Shown here in pieces: positions 1 to 8,376 of a stretch of DNA of 64,000 bases. Position 1 is the stretch's first letter. Each line of letters starts with the position of its first letter. Source of the DNA: an uncultured Bacteroidota bacterium (GTDB lineage: Bacteria; Bacteroidota; Bacteroidia; Flavobacteriales; Flavobacteriaceae); assembly GCA_902622595.1 (NCBI GenBank), contig CACNQM010000001.1:372001-436000 (forward strand), given 5' to 3'. A model generated the notes under the pieces. The model was given only the letters and a program-made list of their open reading frames with translations. It was not told where the DNA came from and searched no databases. Position numbers and translations under genes: made by a program.

Positions 1-363
1 CCATACAGAGGCATTAGCGTTTCTTGTCCACATAATAGTTCTTCCAGAGGAGTTGGACTTAATATATTTATCAACATTTTTTGACCAGTAATTTGCCTCT
101 TCTGGATTTAGTCCACCATCCATCATTTCAGGAGAACCAACTTGAACTCTAAAAATTTTACCTGTATCTGAACCAGACAGGATTTCAAAAGTAGAAAAAG
201 CAAAGTTGTCATCGCTATTGTTAAATTTCTGGGTTTTCTCACCAGCTGCTTTAACAAAATTTTCCATTTGACCAGGCTCAACCTCAATAATTCTAGATGT
301 ATAAATTTGACTAGAAGCTACAGAAAAGCTGAGGGTCAGTAAAAAAATAAGAATTTTTTTCAT
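1..363 (-). CDS. Partial exported protein (N-terminal 121 residues)
   Basis: Only the first 121 codons are inside the window; the gene runs off the left edge. The ATG at 363 opens a signal peptide of about 19 residues (MKKIL start, hydrophobic core, SVASSQ cleavage region), so the product is exported. The mature part has no motif I recognise. A weak resemblance to small dimeric alpha/beta-barrel proteins is only an impression. Function unknown; the reading frame and signal peptide make the gene itself convincing. Confidence 0.7.
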   Translation of the reverse strand, partial: MKKILIFLLTLSFSVASSQIYTSRIIEVEPGQMENFVKAAGEKTQKFNNSDDNFAFSTFEILSGSDTGKIFRVQVGSPEMMDGGLNPEEANYWSKNVDKYIKSNSSGRTIMWTRNANASVW

Positions 364-442
364 TTTAATCAGTTTAAGTTATAATAGATAAATATAAGTT
401 ATACAAATCATTTAGAATAACTCTAAATAGGAAAAATTAATC

Positions 443-526
443 TTAAAAAGTTAAAATGTTGATAATCAACATCAGAAATAAGATAATTAGTATAACTGAA
501 CTAAATTTTTTTACAGGTTCTCTCAT
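443..526 (-). CDS. Micro membrane protein, 27 residues
   Basis: Starts with MREPVKKF and then holds one unbroken hydrophobic segment (about residues 9-26, Val/Ile/Leu rich), so it would be a single-pass inner-membrane peptide with a basic cytoplasmic N-terminus. Its ATG overlaps the stop of the 36-residue frame upstream in an ATGA junction, an arrangement that usually reflects translational coupling. There is no family recognition. It could be chance in AT-rich DNA, where hydrophobic codons are common; the exact coupling is the main support. Confidence 0.3.
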   Translation of the reverse strand: MREPVKKFSSVILIILFLMLIINILTF

Positions 527-633
527 TTATTTAATCTTTTCTCAATTATAAATTTCCAAATTATTATAAAAATTAATGTAAAAATTAAAAACTTAATATC
601 AATTGAATCAACATAATTTTGAAAATCTCTCAT
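523..633 (-). CDS. Micro membrane protein, 36 residues
   Basis: A 36-residue frame beginning MRDFQNYVDS with one hydrophobic helix (about residues 13-28) and a basic tail ending EKRLNK. It starts one base after the stop codon of the 268-residue exported protein and its own stop overlaps the next micro frame. The charge pattern (acidic N-terminus, hydrophobic core, basic C-terminus) is what a real single-pass peptide would show. No family assigned. Confidence 0.38.
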   Translation of the reverse strand: MRDFQNYVDSIDIKFLIFTLIFIIIWKFIIEKRLNK

Positions 634-634
634 A

Positions 635-1441
635 TCAATCTTCAATTTTAAAAGTGGTTGTTTCCCTTTTGTTAAATTCTAAACCTTCCTTATCCAAATC
701 TATTTCTAGAGTGTTAAGAATAACTATTTTTTTTTCTAGATCTAAAATCAATGAAAATAAAGCTTTTTCTTTATAATCAATTCTACCTACAATTATTCCT
801 TTTCTTATATATTCAATATTTGAGTTCAATTCAGAATCATAAGTTCCAGTAAATTTAGTAAGTGTTGGAAGATTGGTCTCTATGACTATCCCTCTTCTGT
901 TTAGTTCAATGGTTCCTTTAATATTTAGATTAAAATAGTTTACACCATTACCTCTCAAGACTTTAATTTTATATTTCCCTAGTAAATTTTCATCATATAA
1001 ATAATCGCCAATAAACCTATCATTTCTAAGTTTTATATATTCACTTTCATCAACAAAATTAAAGTAGTCTTTAAAGTAACCTGAATAGATCCTGTCCGAT
1101 GCCAAAACTTCTAGCCTTTTATTAGAATATTCCCATTTAGCCAATTTTTGAACTTCTTTATATTCTCCTTTCAATATTAAGAATGATAAATATTTGTTTC
1201 TTTTTTCACTTTGTTGAAGAAGCCAATGAATACTATCACCCCTTATAACTGTATACCTGTTTCCATAAAATGAAATAATTTCTTCAACAGATCCTTTAAT
1301 ACTAAAATCTTGAAACTTAATATTTGCATGTCTATTGGAAAAGTCAATAAAATAATCTAAATCATTATAATCATAATATTTTTGGGAATAAGTAATTGAG
1401 GTAATGAGAAAAAAGAAAAGTGAATACTTAAAATTGTTCAT
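635..1441 (-). CDS. Exported protein of unknown function, 268 residues
   Basis: The ATG at 1441 overlaps the stop of the 55-residue frame upstream (TAATG). A signal peptide of about 19 residues ends in SITYSQ, the usual flavobacterial cleavage context, so the protein is periplasmic or outer-membrane associated. The mature part is rich in Tyr, Lys, Asn and Ile with alternating hydrophobic residues in its second half, suggesting beta strands, but no catalytic motif is visible and I do not recognise the family. It is the only full-size protein in a coupled run of four minus-strand frames. Confidence 0.75.
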   Translation of the reverse strand: MNNFKYSLFFFLITSITYSQKYYDYNDLDYFIDFSNRHANIKFQDFSIKGSVEEIISFYGNRYTVIRGDSIHWLLQQSEKRNKYLSFLILKGEYKEVQKLAKWEYSNKRLEVLASDRIYSGYFKDYFNFVDESEYIKLRNDRFIGDYLYDENLLGKYKIKVLRGNGVNYFNLNIKGTIELNRRGIVIETNLPTLTKFTGTYDSELNSNIEYIRKGIIVGRIDYKEKALFSLILDLEKKIVILNTLEIDLDKEGLEFNKRETTTFKIED

Positions 1442-1608
1442 TACTTCATGAAGTATTTAAATGCAACTATCAAAAATAATATAAAACCTATACCAAAAAG
1501 CAAGAAGGGATTAATAAAAGAATTGATTAGGTCAGAGATCATCATTAAACCAACTATGTTTAAAGTAATTGACATTAAAAGAATAATTGTAAAATAGAGA
1601 TCTTTCAA
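1441..1608 (-). CDS. Small membrane protein, 55 residues, probable TTG start
   Basis: The frame reads KDLYFTIILLMSI and ends VAFKYFMK, with two hydrophobic segments (about residues 4-22 and 30-50). An in-frame stop lies 15 bases before the TTG at 1608, so TTG is the best full-length start; an internal ATG about 11 codons later would leave a shortened first helix. Its stop overlaps the ATG of the next gene (TAATG). This suggests the first gene of a small operon that supplies an exported protein and two single-pass peptides. No family recognised. Confidence 0.45.
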   Translation of the reverse strand: MKDLYFTIILLMSITLNIVGLMMISDLINSFINPFLLFGIGFILFLIVAFKYFMK

Positions 1609-1778
1609 ATCTATAAATATTCAACAATTTAATAAATAAAAAATACTGTTTTTTAAGTTGAAAACACTTATTCCTATTGATCTTTTTTTAACAAACTTTA
1701 ATTAGTCAGTATTCGATAATTAATCATTCACTCAATTTAGTTTTTTAAAAAAAAACACAAAGTTTTATTTCATTAAGA

Positions 1779-1786
1779 TATATTTG
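1779..1786 (+). promoter_or_regulatory. Probable -7 box TATATTTG
   Basis: TATATTTG matches the Bacteroidota -7 consensus TAnnTTTG. It lies 19 bases before the oxygenase start at 1806, in the divergent gap between that gene and the minus-strand run. Transcription would start around 1791, giving a short leader. Confidence 0.5.
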
Positions 1787-1805
1787 TTAAAAATGAAATC
1801 TGAAT

Positions 1806-2585
1806 ATGTTACCAGCTTATTTAAAAGACATACTAGGGGACCAATATGATCAATACTTTTTTCAAAAAGGCAGTTCGTTTTCAAAAATACTTAAAAAAGA
1901 GGGTATATTAATATTTAACTCATTTATCAATAATAAAGGTTTAAAATTACTTAAGAAAGAAGCTGCTGATTTAAAAGATTTCTCTTATAAAAGTTCATCA
2001 CAATACAATGTATATGTCTCTGAGCATGATGACTCTTTTCCTGATGATAGCCCCAGAAATAGAATTATGAATACATCAAAAAAATGTATTCCTAACGATC
2101 TCATACCAAATAATTCACTTCTTCAGAAAATATATGATTCAAAAATAATTAGATCTTTTTTTATGAATTTGTTAAATAAGAAAGACCTATACCCATATTC
2201 AGATCCATTGTCTAGCATTAATATAAATTATTATGATGTAGGCGATGCTTTAGGTTGGCATTTTGATAATTCAGACTTTACAATAACATTACTTATTAAA
2301 AATTCTAATAAAGGGGGTATATATGAGTTTTTCAATGACATAAGATATAAAGATGGTAAAGAAGACTATAGTTTTGTAGAGAAAATATTAGATAATAAAG
2401 TAACCGGTACTAAAGTTGATAGTTATGAAGGAGACTTAATGATATTCAAAGGAAATAAATCCATCCACCAAGTAACTGCAGTTGAAGAAGGAGAAAGAAT
2501 ATTAGTTACATTTAATTATAATGAGTTTGAAGGCATACCACTCTCAGAACAATCTAGAAAGACATTCTTCGGAAGAATAAAATAA
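1806..2585 (+). CDS. 2-oxoglutarate/Fe(II)-dependent oxygenase
   Basis: Soluble 259-residue protein with the facial triad of the Fe(II)/2-oxoglutarate superfamily: H152 and D154 in GWHFDN, H221 in SIHQV, and R231 in GERILVTF as the likely 2-oxoglutarate binding residue. Context around the triad (GDALGWHFDNSDFTITLL) resembles the ArpA-like branch that also contains amino acid hydroxylases and the BesD-type radical halogenases. Halogenases replace the Asp with Gly; here the Asp is present, so hydroxylation is the expected chemistry. The substrate cannot be told. The gene is monocistronic and ends in a shared terminator. Confidence 0.8.
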   Translation: MLPAYLKDILGDQYDQYFFQKGSSFSKILKKEGILIFNSFINNKGLKLLKKEAADLKDFSYKSSSQYNVYVSEHDDSFPDDSPRNRIMNTSKKCIPNDLIPNNSLLQKIYDSKIIRSFFMNLLNKKDLYPYSDPLSSININYYDVGDALGWHFDNSDFTITLLIKNSNKGGIYEFFNDIRYKDGKEDYSFVEKILDNKVTGTKVDSYEGDLMIFKGNKSIHQVTAVEEGERILVTFNYNEFEGIPLSEQSRKTFFGRIK

Positions 2586-2611
2586 AAAAGACCTTCGAAG
2601 AGGTCTTTTTT
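2584..2611. terminator. Bidirectional intrinsic terminator
   Basis: An 11-bp perfect stem (AAAAAAGACCT / AGGTCTTTTTT) with a six-base loop, flanked by A and T runs. It sits between the convergent genes ending at 2585 and 2614, so it can serve both strands. Confidence 0.85.
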
Positions 2612-2613
2612 AA

Positions 2614-3129
2614 TTATTCACTGACAGCCCTTTGCTGTTCGTATACATTAAAGTTTATTATCTTCCCATCACTGATAACTGCATCATGGACTTGATAAAA
2701 AATAGTTTCTTCTCCATCAATAGTAAATGTCATTTGATGACCAGAAGTAACATAGTCGTTTAATTGACCTGTTTCAGTATTTTCTCCGGTATTATTAATG
2801 AACCATTGAGGTGTCCATTTTACATCAGTAGCTGCAACCCATTCTTTAAGAAACTCAATGTGAGCTTCACTTCCTTTGATGTATTGACCAGCAGGACCCC
2901 ATACTTCGATATTCTCTGAATTCATTTCAGATATTTTTGCATAGTCTCTGTCATTATGAGCGTTTAAATACTCTACCCACACATCAGCAACATCAGATTC
3001 TAATGTTATATCTGATCTTTCACCGTTTTCTCCAGTGCTGAATCCTATAACTATAGGAGAGTTATCCTGATTTTCACATGAGAATGAAATCATCCCAATT
3101 GATATTAATATTATAAATATTTTTTTCAT
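2614..3129 (-). CDS. NTF2/SnoaL-like lipoprotein
   Basis: 171 residues. A lipoprotein signal ends in SFSC with the acylated Cys at residue 18. The mature part carries an NTF2-like (SnoaL) fold pattern: a helix VWVEYLNAHNDRDYAKI, a strand around IEVWGPAG, and terminal strands including TIFYQVHDAVISDGKI. Such cone-shaped domains bind or act on small hydrophobic ligands, but no catalytic residues can be assigned. Two further lipoproteins of this general type lie at 42197 and 44306. Membrane anchoring is well supported, substrate unknown. Confidence 0.72.
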   Translation of the reverse strand: MKKIFIILISIGMISFSCENQDNSPIVIGFSTGENGERSDITLESDVADVWVEYLNAHNDRDYAKISEMNSENIEVWGPAGQYIKGSEAHIEFLKEWVAATDVKWTPQWFINNTGENTETGQLNDYVTSGHQMTFTIDGEETIFYQVHDAVISDGKIINFNVYEQQRAVSE

Positions 3130-3155
3130 AGTTAATTATTTTAGTTTCATTAAAG

Positions 3156-4388
3156 TTAATTATTTATTTTTTTGAATTTCAAACTTACATAAATTCCTAT
3201 TATAGACGACAACGCAAGAGTTAAATAAACTAATTGATGCCCTTTGACTCCTTTATATGTATCTAATAAATAACCGTATAAAGGAGTAGCAAAAATATCT
3301 GGTGTATATCCAATAATCGAGACTATACCTATTGCCGTTCCACTTAAAGCTAGTGGAATTCCACCATCTCTGAGTATGGAAAAATAAAGGCCTCTTATAA
3401 TATATGTACCAACAGCTAAAATAATTAGTGATAGTATAAATAATGAGTTTAGACCAGCAACAATAATACCACTAGCGAATAAGATTGCACCGATTAACAT
3501 TATTACAAAACCTGCTATAATTACATTAATATTACCAGATTTATCTGCAAAAAAAGCTACTGAAATGCACGCAAGTGGTCTAAGATACTGTTGGAGTGCT
3601 CCAACTCTTGCAGCTTCTATTTCGTCAAATAACATTATTTCTGATGCATATAGAGAGTATACATCAGTTATTTTATAACCCATGTATGCTGTTAAAATTA
3701 TTAATCCAATTAATATTACAGATTTTGATTTTACAAGATTTTTCATATCGCTAAAATCTCCAATATTAGCAACATCTTTAACCTTAATATTTAAAGAAAA
3801 ATATACAATAACTCCAGTTAAGAAAACAATTGCTGAGGATGCTGCAATTACATATCTAAATGCCTCTTGCTTCTCATTTATTGTTGAATCAGATATGTCA
3901 CCTATGACTACTAGAGAGAAGATTAAAACTCCTATTATACCAATTGATGAGGCGACAATTCCTCTTCCAGCATCTAAAAAGCTGAAAGTCTTTCCTTGTT
4001 TCTTTAGTCCCCCAATAACAGTAGTTGCTTTAATCATTGGAGCCCAAAAAAGAAAAACAGTGGTAAAACCCCAATAGGCGTATAGCAATTGGAGTGAAAA
4101 ATAAGATGGATAGCTCATCATATAAAAACCTCCAAAAGAGGTAAATATCAAAGAAAATGAAAGTAACTTTTTTGGAGAAAATTTGTCTGCTAAAACACCA
4201 CCAAATAAATAAGAAAGAAAGGCGACAGTCCCATATGTTGAAAATAATGTTCCGAGCTCTAGATTTGATAGGTCAAATACATCTAAAAAAGTTGGCCTAA
4301 AAACTCTAGCTAGAACATATGGTAATATGTATATTGATTCTGCTGCAAGAATTAATATTAGGAGATATTTATAATAATGATTCTTAAT
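3156..4388 (-). CDS. MFS transporter, probable ATT start
   Basis: About 410 residues and 12 hydrophobic segments, the normal size of a major facilitator superfamily permease. The first canonical start is a TTG at 4151, which would remove 79 residues including the first two helices. The frame is open upstream to 4394 and still reads as MFS protein: KNHYYKYLLILI, then LPYVLARVFRP, then FGGVLADKFSPKK, the family's GxLaDr-type loop between helices 2 and 3. No ATG, GTG or TTG lies in that stretch, so I place the start at ATT 4388, where a Met-Lys-Asn N-terminus would be expected. Substrate unknown. A mutated start is the alternative. Confidence 0.7.
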   Translation of the reverse strand: MKNHYYKYLLILILAAESIYILPYVLARVFRPTFLDVFDLSNLELGTLFSTYGTVAFLSYLFGGVLADKFSPKKLLSFSLIFTSFGGFYMMSYPSYFSLQLLYAYWGFTTVFLFWAPMIKATTVIGGLKKQGKTFSFLDAGRGIVASSIGIIGVLIFSLVVIGDISDSTINEKQEAFRYVIAASSAIVFLTGVIVYFSLNIKVKDVANIGDFSDMKNLVKSKSVILIGLIILTAYMGYKITDVYSLYASEIMLFDEIEAARVGALQQYLRPLACISVAFFADKSGNINVIIAGFVIMLIGAILFASGIIVAGLNSLFILSLIILAVGTYIIRGLYFSILRDGGIPLALSGTAIGIVSIIGYTPDIFATPLYGYLLDTYKGVKGHQLVYLTLALSSIIGIYVSLKFKKINN

Positions 4389-4432
4389 AATTAATTAGCT
4401 TTTTGTTAAGATATAATAATTTAATTTATTAA

Positions 4433-4440
4433 TAGTTTTG
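4433..4440 (+). promoter_or_regulatory. -7-like box TAGTTTTG three bases before ATG
   Basis: TAGTTTTG fits TAnnTTTG and ends three bases before the ATG at 4444. A start of transcription at or next to the A of ATG is implied, and this supports 4444 over the TTG at 4438, which overlaps the box. Confidence 0.5.
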
Positions 4441-4443
4441 GAG

Positions 4444-4980
4444 ATGCCTAAACTATATAATTCTTTTTTAACACTTATAATTGCTATAATTCTAATCTCT
4501 TGTTCAAAAGAAGACATTTCTTTGTTTTATGATCAGGTAGAAGGTAAGGTCTTTGTAAGAGTAGATATTATCGAGTCATCAAACAAATCAATTGATCAAG
4601 TTGATCCATCAGAATATTCTTTCGTAAAAAACTTTAGCCCTGATAAAGGCCATACTGTTATGTACTTTGTTGACAACACTGAAACTTGTACATTATTTAA
4701 TGCTTGGTTCAGTATGAATATTATTAAACATACTTCAAAAGTTGTTGAGGCAGATGTAAAATATGGTAAGGTCTACGACTTAAAAGATCACAAAGTCAAA
4801 TATGAAATTATTCAAAAAAATCCCCTTAGAGTAACATATAATCTAGCAAACGGAACTCAAATAGTAGTTGAGGAGGCTGAAAAAGACATTTTTTTTAAAG
4901 CAAAAGATAGTTGGTTATTTAAGTCACGGAACACTGTAGACACAACATTTTCAAAGTGCTCAAATTTAAATTTAGACTAA
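4444..4980 (+). CDS. Lipoprotein of unknown function, 178 residues
   Basis: The ATG at 4444 opens MPKLYNSFL, a hydrophobic stretch and a lipobox LISC, so the protein is an outer- or inner-membrane lipoprotein. The mature part alternates charged and hydrophobic residues (for example KVVEADVKYGKVYDL), suggesting a small beta-rich domain; two Cys near the middle and end (TETCTLF, FSKCSN) could pair. No family recognised. It lies 32 bases upstream of the sulfatase and may be co-transcribed with it. Confidence 0.7.
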   Translation: MPKLYNSFLTLIIAIILISCSKEDISLFYDQVEGKVFVRVDIIESSNKSIDQVDPSEYSFVKNFSPDKGHTVMYFVDNTETCTLFNAWFSMNIIKHTSKVVEADVKYGKVYDLKDHKVKYEIIQKNPLRVTYNLANGTQIVVEEAEKDIFFKAKDSWLFKSRNTVDTTFSKCSNLNLD

Positions 4981-5012
4981 CAATTTATAAATTTATTTAC
5001 TAAATTGTAATT

Positions 5013-6791
5013 ATGAGAAATAGCCTATTATGGTTCCTTACATTAACTTTATTTGTCTCATGCTCTAAGATAAGTGAAAGACCAAACTTTATTATTATCT
5101 TAACTGATGATCAAGGCTGGGGTGATTTGGAGTTAACAGGAAATCCTGTTTTAAAAACACCAAATTTAAATGATCTTGCAGATACAGGATCTCTTTTTAA
5201 TTCATTTTATGTAAGTCCTGTTTGTTCTCCTACAAGATCTGAGATTTTAACTGGTAATTATCATCCAAGAACAGGAGTTACAGATGTCTCAGAGGGAGGT
5301 GAGAGAATTAATCTTGATCAAAAGCTAATTTCAGATTATTTCAAAGAGAATAACTACAAAACAGCGTTTTTTGGTAAATGGCATAATGGGCAACAATATC
5401 CATATCATCCAAATTCAAGAGGTTTTGATGAATTTATAGGATATTGTTCTGGTCATATCGGTGAATATTTTAATGCAGAGTTGGAACATAATGGTGAATT
5501 TTTTAAAAGTGATGGGTATCTAACCGATTACATAACAGACAATACTATTGAATTTATAGAGATTAACGGTAACTCACCGTTCTTTGTTTTTTTATCAATA
5601 AATACTCCCCACAGCCCTATGCAGATTGGAGATGAGTGGTGGAATAGATTTGAAGATTTTGATGCAGAAAGTTTGTTCTTAAATGATTTAACCGCTAAAG
5701 AGTCTGATAAAGCATTTGGAGCATCTAATAATAACACTTTAGTTAATCATACAAAAGCTGCTTATGCTATGATAGAGAATATTGATTGGAATGTTGGAAG
5801 AATAATTAAGTCACTAAAAAAATCAAAAAAACATGATAATACAGTAATAATTTTTCTTGGGGATAATGGTCCAAATGGAAATCGATGGAATGATTCATTA
5901 AAAGGGAGGAAAGGTTCGACTGATGAGGGTGGAGTTAGATCGCCTTTAATTTTTAGTTATCCAAAAGTTAATAAACTTTTTGGCCAACAAATAAATTATC
6001 TTTCAAGCTCAATCGATATTCTTCCAACCTTATTAGATATTGCTGACATTGACTATGATAATTCAATTGATGGAATATCTCTAATGCCCCTATTAACGAA
6101 TGAGATCTCTGATGATGAAAGAATTATATACAGTCATTGGAAAGGCAACGTGAGTTTAAGATTTCAAGAATATAGATTAGATAAAGACAATAATTTATTT
6201 AATGTAGTCGATGATCAAAGTCAGATTTTTCCCGTAAAAAATGATTCAATAAAAAAATATTTAATTGAGAAGAAAAAAGATTGGGTTGATAAAGTGCTAA
6301 ATCCATCGTTTTCAGATAAAAAAAGACCCTTTACTATTTTAGGAAAATCAAATTTTAATAATGTCTTGCCAGCAAGAGATTCTTACTTTTCTGGTGGTTT
6401 AAAAAGATCAAATAGATATCCAAATGATTCATTTCTAACTAATTGGAGTGAAGCTGACTCTATTTACTGGCCTATTCAAGTTATGAGTGATGGTCTTTAT
6501 AGCATGAGAATATTTATCAATTCAGATAAAGAAAGTTTAAATAGTGTAATAATTGTTTCATCTAATAATGATAATGTAAAGGGAAAAGTTGAAAAAGTTT
6601 TTTTGTCAGATTTAAGAGGAATGGAAAACGATAGAGTACCAAGAATTGAATCTTATCTAAAGGATTTTCAAGCAATAGAGTTAGACCCAATATACCTTAC
6701 AGGGGAATCAAAATACCTCAGTATTAAAAGAGGAAATAATTCACTAGGAAACATAGACTTCAAAAGAATTATTTTAAATCCTACTAATTAA
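5013..6791 (+). CDS. Lipoprotein sulfatase (S1 family)
   Basis: 592 residues. A lipoprotein signal ends in FVSC (Cys 17), placing the enzyme on the cell surface or in the periplasm. The S1 sulfatase signature is intact: metal ligands in LTDDQGWGD (about residues 30-38), the CSPTR motif with Cys 71 to be converted to formylglycine, a GKWHNG segment, and FLGDNGPNG around residue 290. The C-terminal ~150 residues form an extra domain ending in a strand-rich segment. It would remove sulfate from an ester or algal glycan; the subfamily cannot be read by eye. No formylglycine-generating enzyme is in this window. Confidence 0.9.
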   Translation: MRNSLLWFLTLTLFVSCSKISERPNFIIILTDDQGWGDLELTGNPVLKTPNLNDLADTGSLFNSFYVSPVCSPTRSEILTGNYHPRTGVTDVSEGGERINLDQKLISDYFKENNYKTAFFGKWHNGQQYPYHPNSRGFDEFIGYCSGHIGEYFNAELEHNGEFFKSDGYLTDYITDNTIEFIEINGNSPFFVFLSINTPHSPMQIGDEWWNRFEDFDAESLFLNDLTAKESDKAFGASNNNTLVNHTKAAYAMIENIDWNVGRIIKSLKKSKKHDNTVIIFLGDNGPNGNRWNDSLKGRKGSTDEGGVRSPLIFSYPKVNKLFGQQINYLSSSIDILPTLLDIADIDYDNSIDGISLMPLLTNEISDDERIIYSHWKGNVSLRFQEYRLDKDNNLFNVVDDQSQIFPVKNDSIKKYLIEKKKDWVDKVLNPSFSDKKRPFTILGKSNFNNVLPARDSYFSGGLKRSNRYPNDSFLTNWSEADSIYWPIQVMSDGLYSMRIFINSDKESLNSVIIVSSNNDNVKGKVEKVFLSDLRGMENDRVPRIESYLKDFQAIELDPIYLTGESKYLSIKRGNNSLGNIDFKRIILNPTN

Positions 6792-7357
6792 GTCAAAAGT
6801 TCAAATAATTTTTTTGAACTAATTATTTTAGCAAATTCATCTTTCAGGTTAGCTATTGAGATGTTATAAATAATTTCACAATCAATTTCTTCTCCATCTT
6901 GTCCTATTGTATTAAAACATGCAGTTGAATCTGAAATTAAATAAGTTTCATATCCAAGATTACCGGACATTCTTACTGTTGTTGATATACAATGATTCGT
7001 TGTCATTCCTACAATTACTATTGTTTTGATTTTAAATTTTTTCAAAATCTCAGTTAATCCAGTTCCTATAAACGCACTATTCACATTTTTTGTTAATATC
7101 AATTCGTCACTTATTGGTCTTACATGGTCATTAAATTCAAAACCATACTTTGATTTATGAAGCATAGAATCTGGGTTAGTTGAGCTATGTCTTACATGAA
7201 TTACCTTTAAACCAAGCTCTCTCCATTTTTTTAAAATTTTGCCACAGATTAGTTCAGCAGTATGATTGTTTCTTTTCTTTCCAGGATAATCCTTGTGTAA
7301 GAATGCTTTCTGAATATCAACCAGTAATAAAACAGGATTTTTCTCGATAAATTCCAT
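6788..7357 (-). CDS. Isochorismatase-like cysteine hydrolase
   Basis: 189 residues, the usual length for the isochorismatase/nicotinamidase superfamily. The catalytic triad is visible: D14 in LLVDIQKAF, K90 in ILTKN, and C123 in GMTTNHCI, preceded by the typical cis-peptide context. Soluble and cytoplasmic. It overlaps the end of the sulfatase gene by four bases in convergent orientation and faces a tocopherol-cyclase-like gene across a 37-bp divergent gap. Members hydrolyse amides or vinyl ethers; the substrate is open. Confidence 0.85.
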   Translation of the reverse strand: MEFIEKNPVLLLVDIQKAFLHKDYPGKKRNNHTAELICGKILKKWRELGLKVIHVRHSSTNPDSMLHKSKYGFEFNDHVRPISDELILTKNVNSAFIGTGLTEILKKFKIKTIVIVGMTTNHCISTTVRMSGNLGYETYLISDSTACFNTIGQDGEEIDCEIIYNISIANLKDEFAKIISSKKLFELLT

Positions 7358-7394
7358 GATTGACTAAATTGTTTTTAACTTAAGACTAAATATA

Positions 7395-8375
7395 TTGAAA
7401 TTGAATCAATTACTTAAAATCCATGCAATTTGGAATCCACACGTATACCATGGATGGGGCAGAAGTAAAAAATTCTTTGAAGGATGGTATTATAAAATTG
7501 TTGATAATTCTCAAACAAATGCCTTTGCAATTATTCCAGGGATAGCTATGGATGAAAATGGTAATAAACAATCGTTTATTCAAGTTTTGGATGGAAAAAA
7601 CTTAAAAGCAGAATATTTTAAATTTGATTCAGAGGAATTTAAACCTACACCCAAAAAACATGACCTTTACATAGGTGAAAACCATTTCACTAAGACAACT
7701 TTATCTATAAACCTTCCAGGCCTTAAAGGAAATCTAACTTTTAAAAATTTATTTCCTTGGTCCAATACTTTTCTTTCTCCCGGAATAATGGGTCCATATT
7801 CTTTTGTTCCCTTTATGGAATGTTATCATGGAATTGTTAGTATGAATCATGATATTGAAGGTTCTCTATTTCAAAATCAAAAGGAAATATGTTTTGACAA
7901 TGGTAGAGGATACATCGAGAAAGACTGGGGTCATTCTTTTCCAGAGGCATATGTTTGGATGCAAAGTAACCATTTTTCTAAAAGCAGTATTTCATTTAAG
8001 TCCTCAATAGCTATCATACCTTGGTTAAAAAGTACATTTATAGGTCATATAGCAGGAGTTCTAATAGATGGTAAACTAATCGAATTTACTACCTATAATG
8101 GCACAAAACTAAACTCCTGTGATATATCTCAAGAGAACGTAAGCATCATAATGCAGAATAGATTATTTAAACTAAAAATTAATGCTATTAGAGAAAAGGC
8201 GACAACTCTTGCTGCTCCAATTAGTGGCTTTATGGATGGAAGAATTGATGAGAGTATGAAAGCACAAATCAAAGTTGAATTAATAGATAAAAAATCTAAT
8301 AAGATCATTTTAGATGATACTGGTAAATCAGCGGGTATTGAAGTAGCTGGTGACTACAAAAAATTAATAAAATAA
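7395..8375 (+). CDS. Tocopherol cyclase-like protein
   Basis: 326 residues matching the tocopherol cyclase-like family (PF14249): the N-terminal HGWGRSKKFFEGWYYK, the internal YIEKDWGHSFPEAYVWMQ and a beta-barrel-like alternation throughout. In plants and cyanobacteria the family closes the chromanol ring; in heterotrophic bacteria the role is not settled. No signal peptide. No ATG is available near the N-terminus, so translation probably begins at TTG 7395 or TTG 7401. The divergent neighbour is the isochorismatase-like hydrolase. Confidence 0.82.
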   Translation: MKLNQLLKIHAIWNPHVYHGWGRSKKFFEGWYYKIVDNSQTNAFAIIPGIAMDENGNKQSFIQVLDGKNLKAEYFKFDSEEFKPTPKKHDLYIGENHFTKTTLSINLPGLKGNLTFKNLFPWSNTFLSPGIMGPYSFVPFMECYHGIVSMNHDIEGSLFQNQKEICFDNGRGYIEKDWGHSFPEAYVWMQSNHFSKSSISFKSSIAIIPWLKSTFIGHIAGVLIDGKLIEFTTYNGTKLNSCDISQENVSIIMQNRLFKLKINAIREKATTLAAPISGFMDGRIDESMKAQIKVELIDKKSNKIILDDTGKSAGIEVAGDYKKLIK

Positions 8376-8376
8376 T

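Noticed and set aside
1806-2585. Radical halogenase
   Set aside because: Halogenases of this superfamily have Gly or Ala in place of Asp 154; the Asp is present.
3682-4077. 131-residue plus-strand frame
   Set aside because: It lies wholly antisense to the MFS transporter, whose helices and motifs are clear; the frame is a codon shadow.
3156-4151. MFS protein started at TTG 4151
   Set aside because: It would discard 79 residues with recognisable helices 1 and 2 and the GGVLADKF loop that continue in the same frame.
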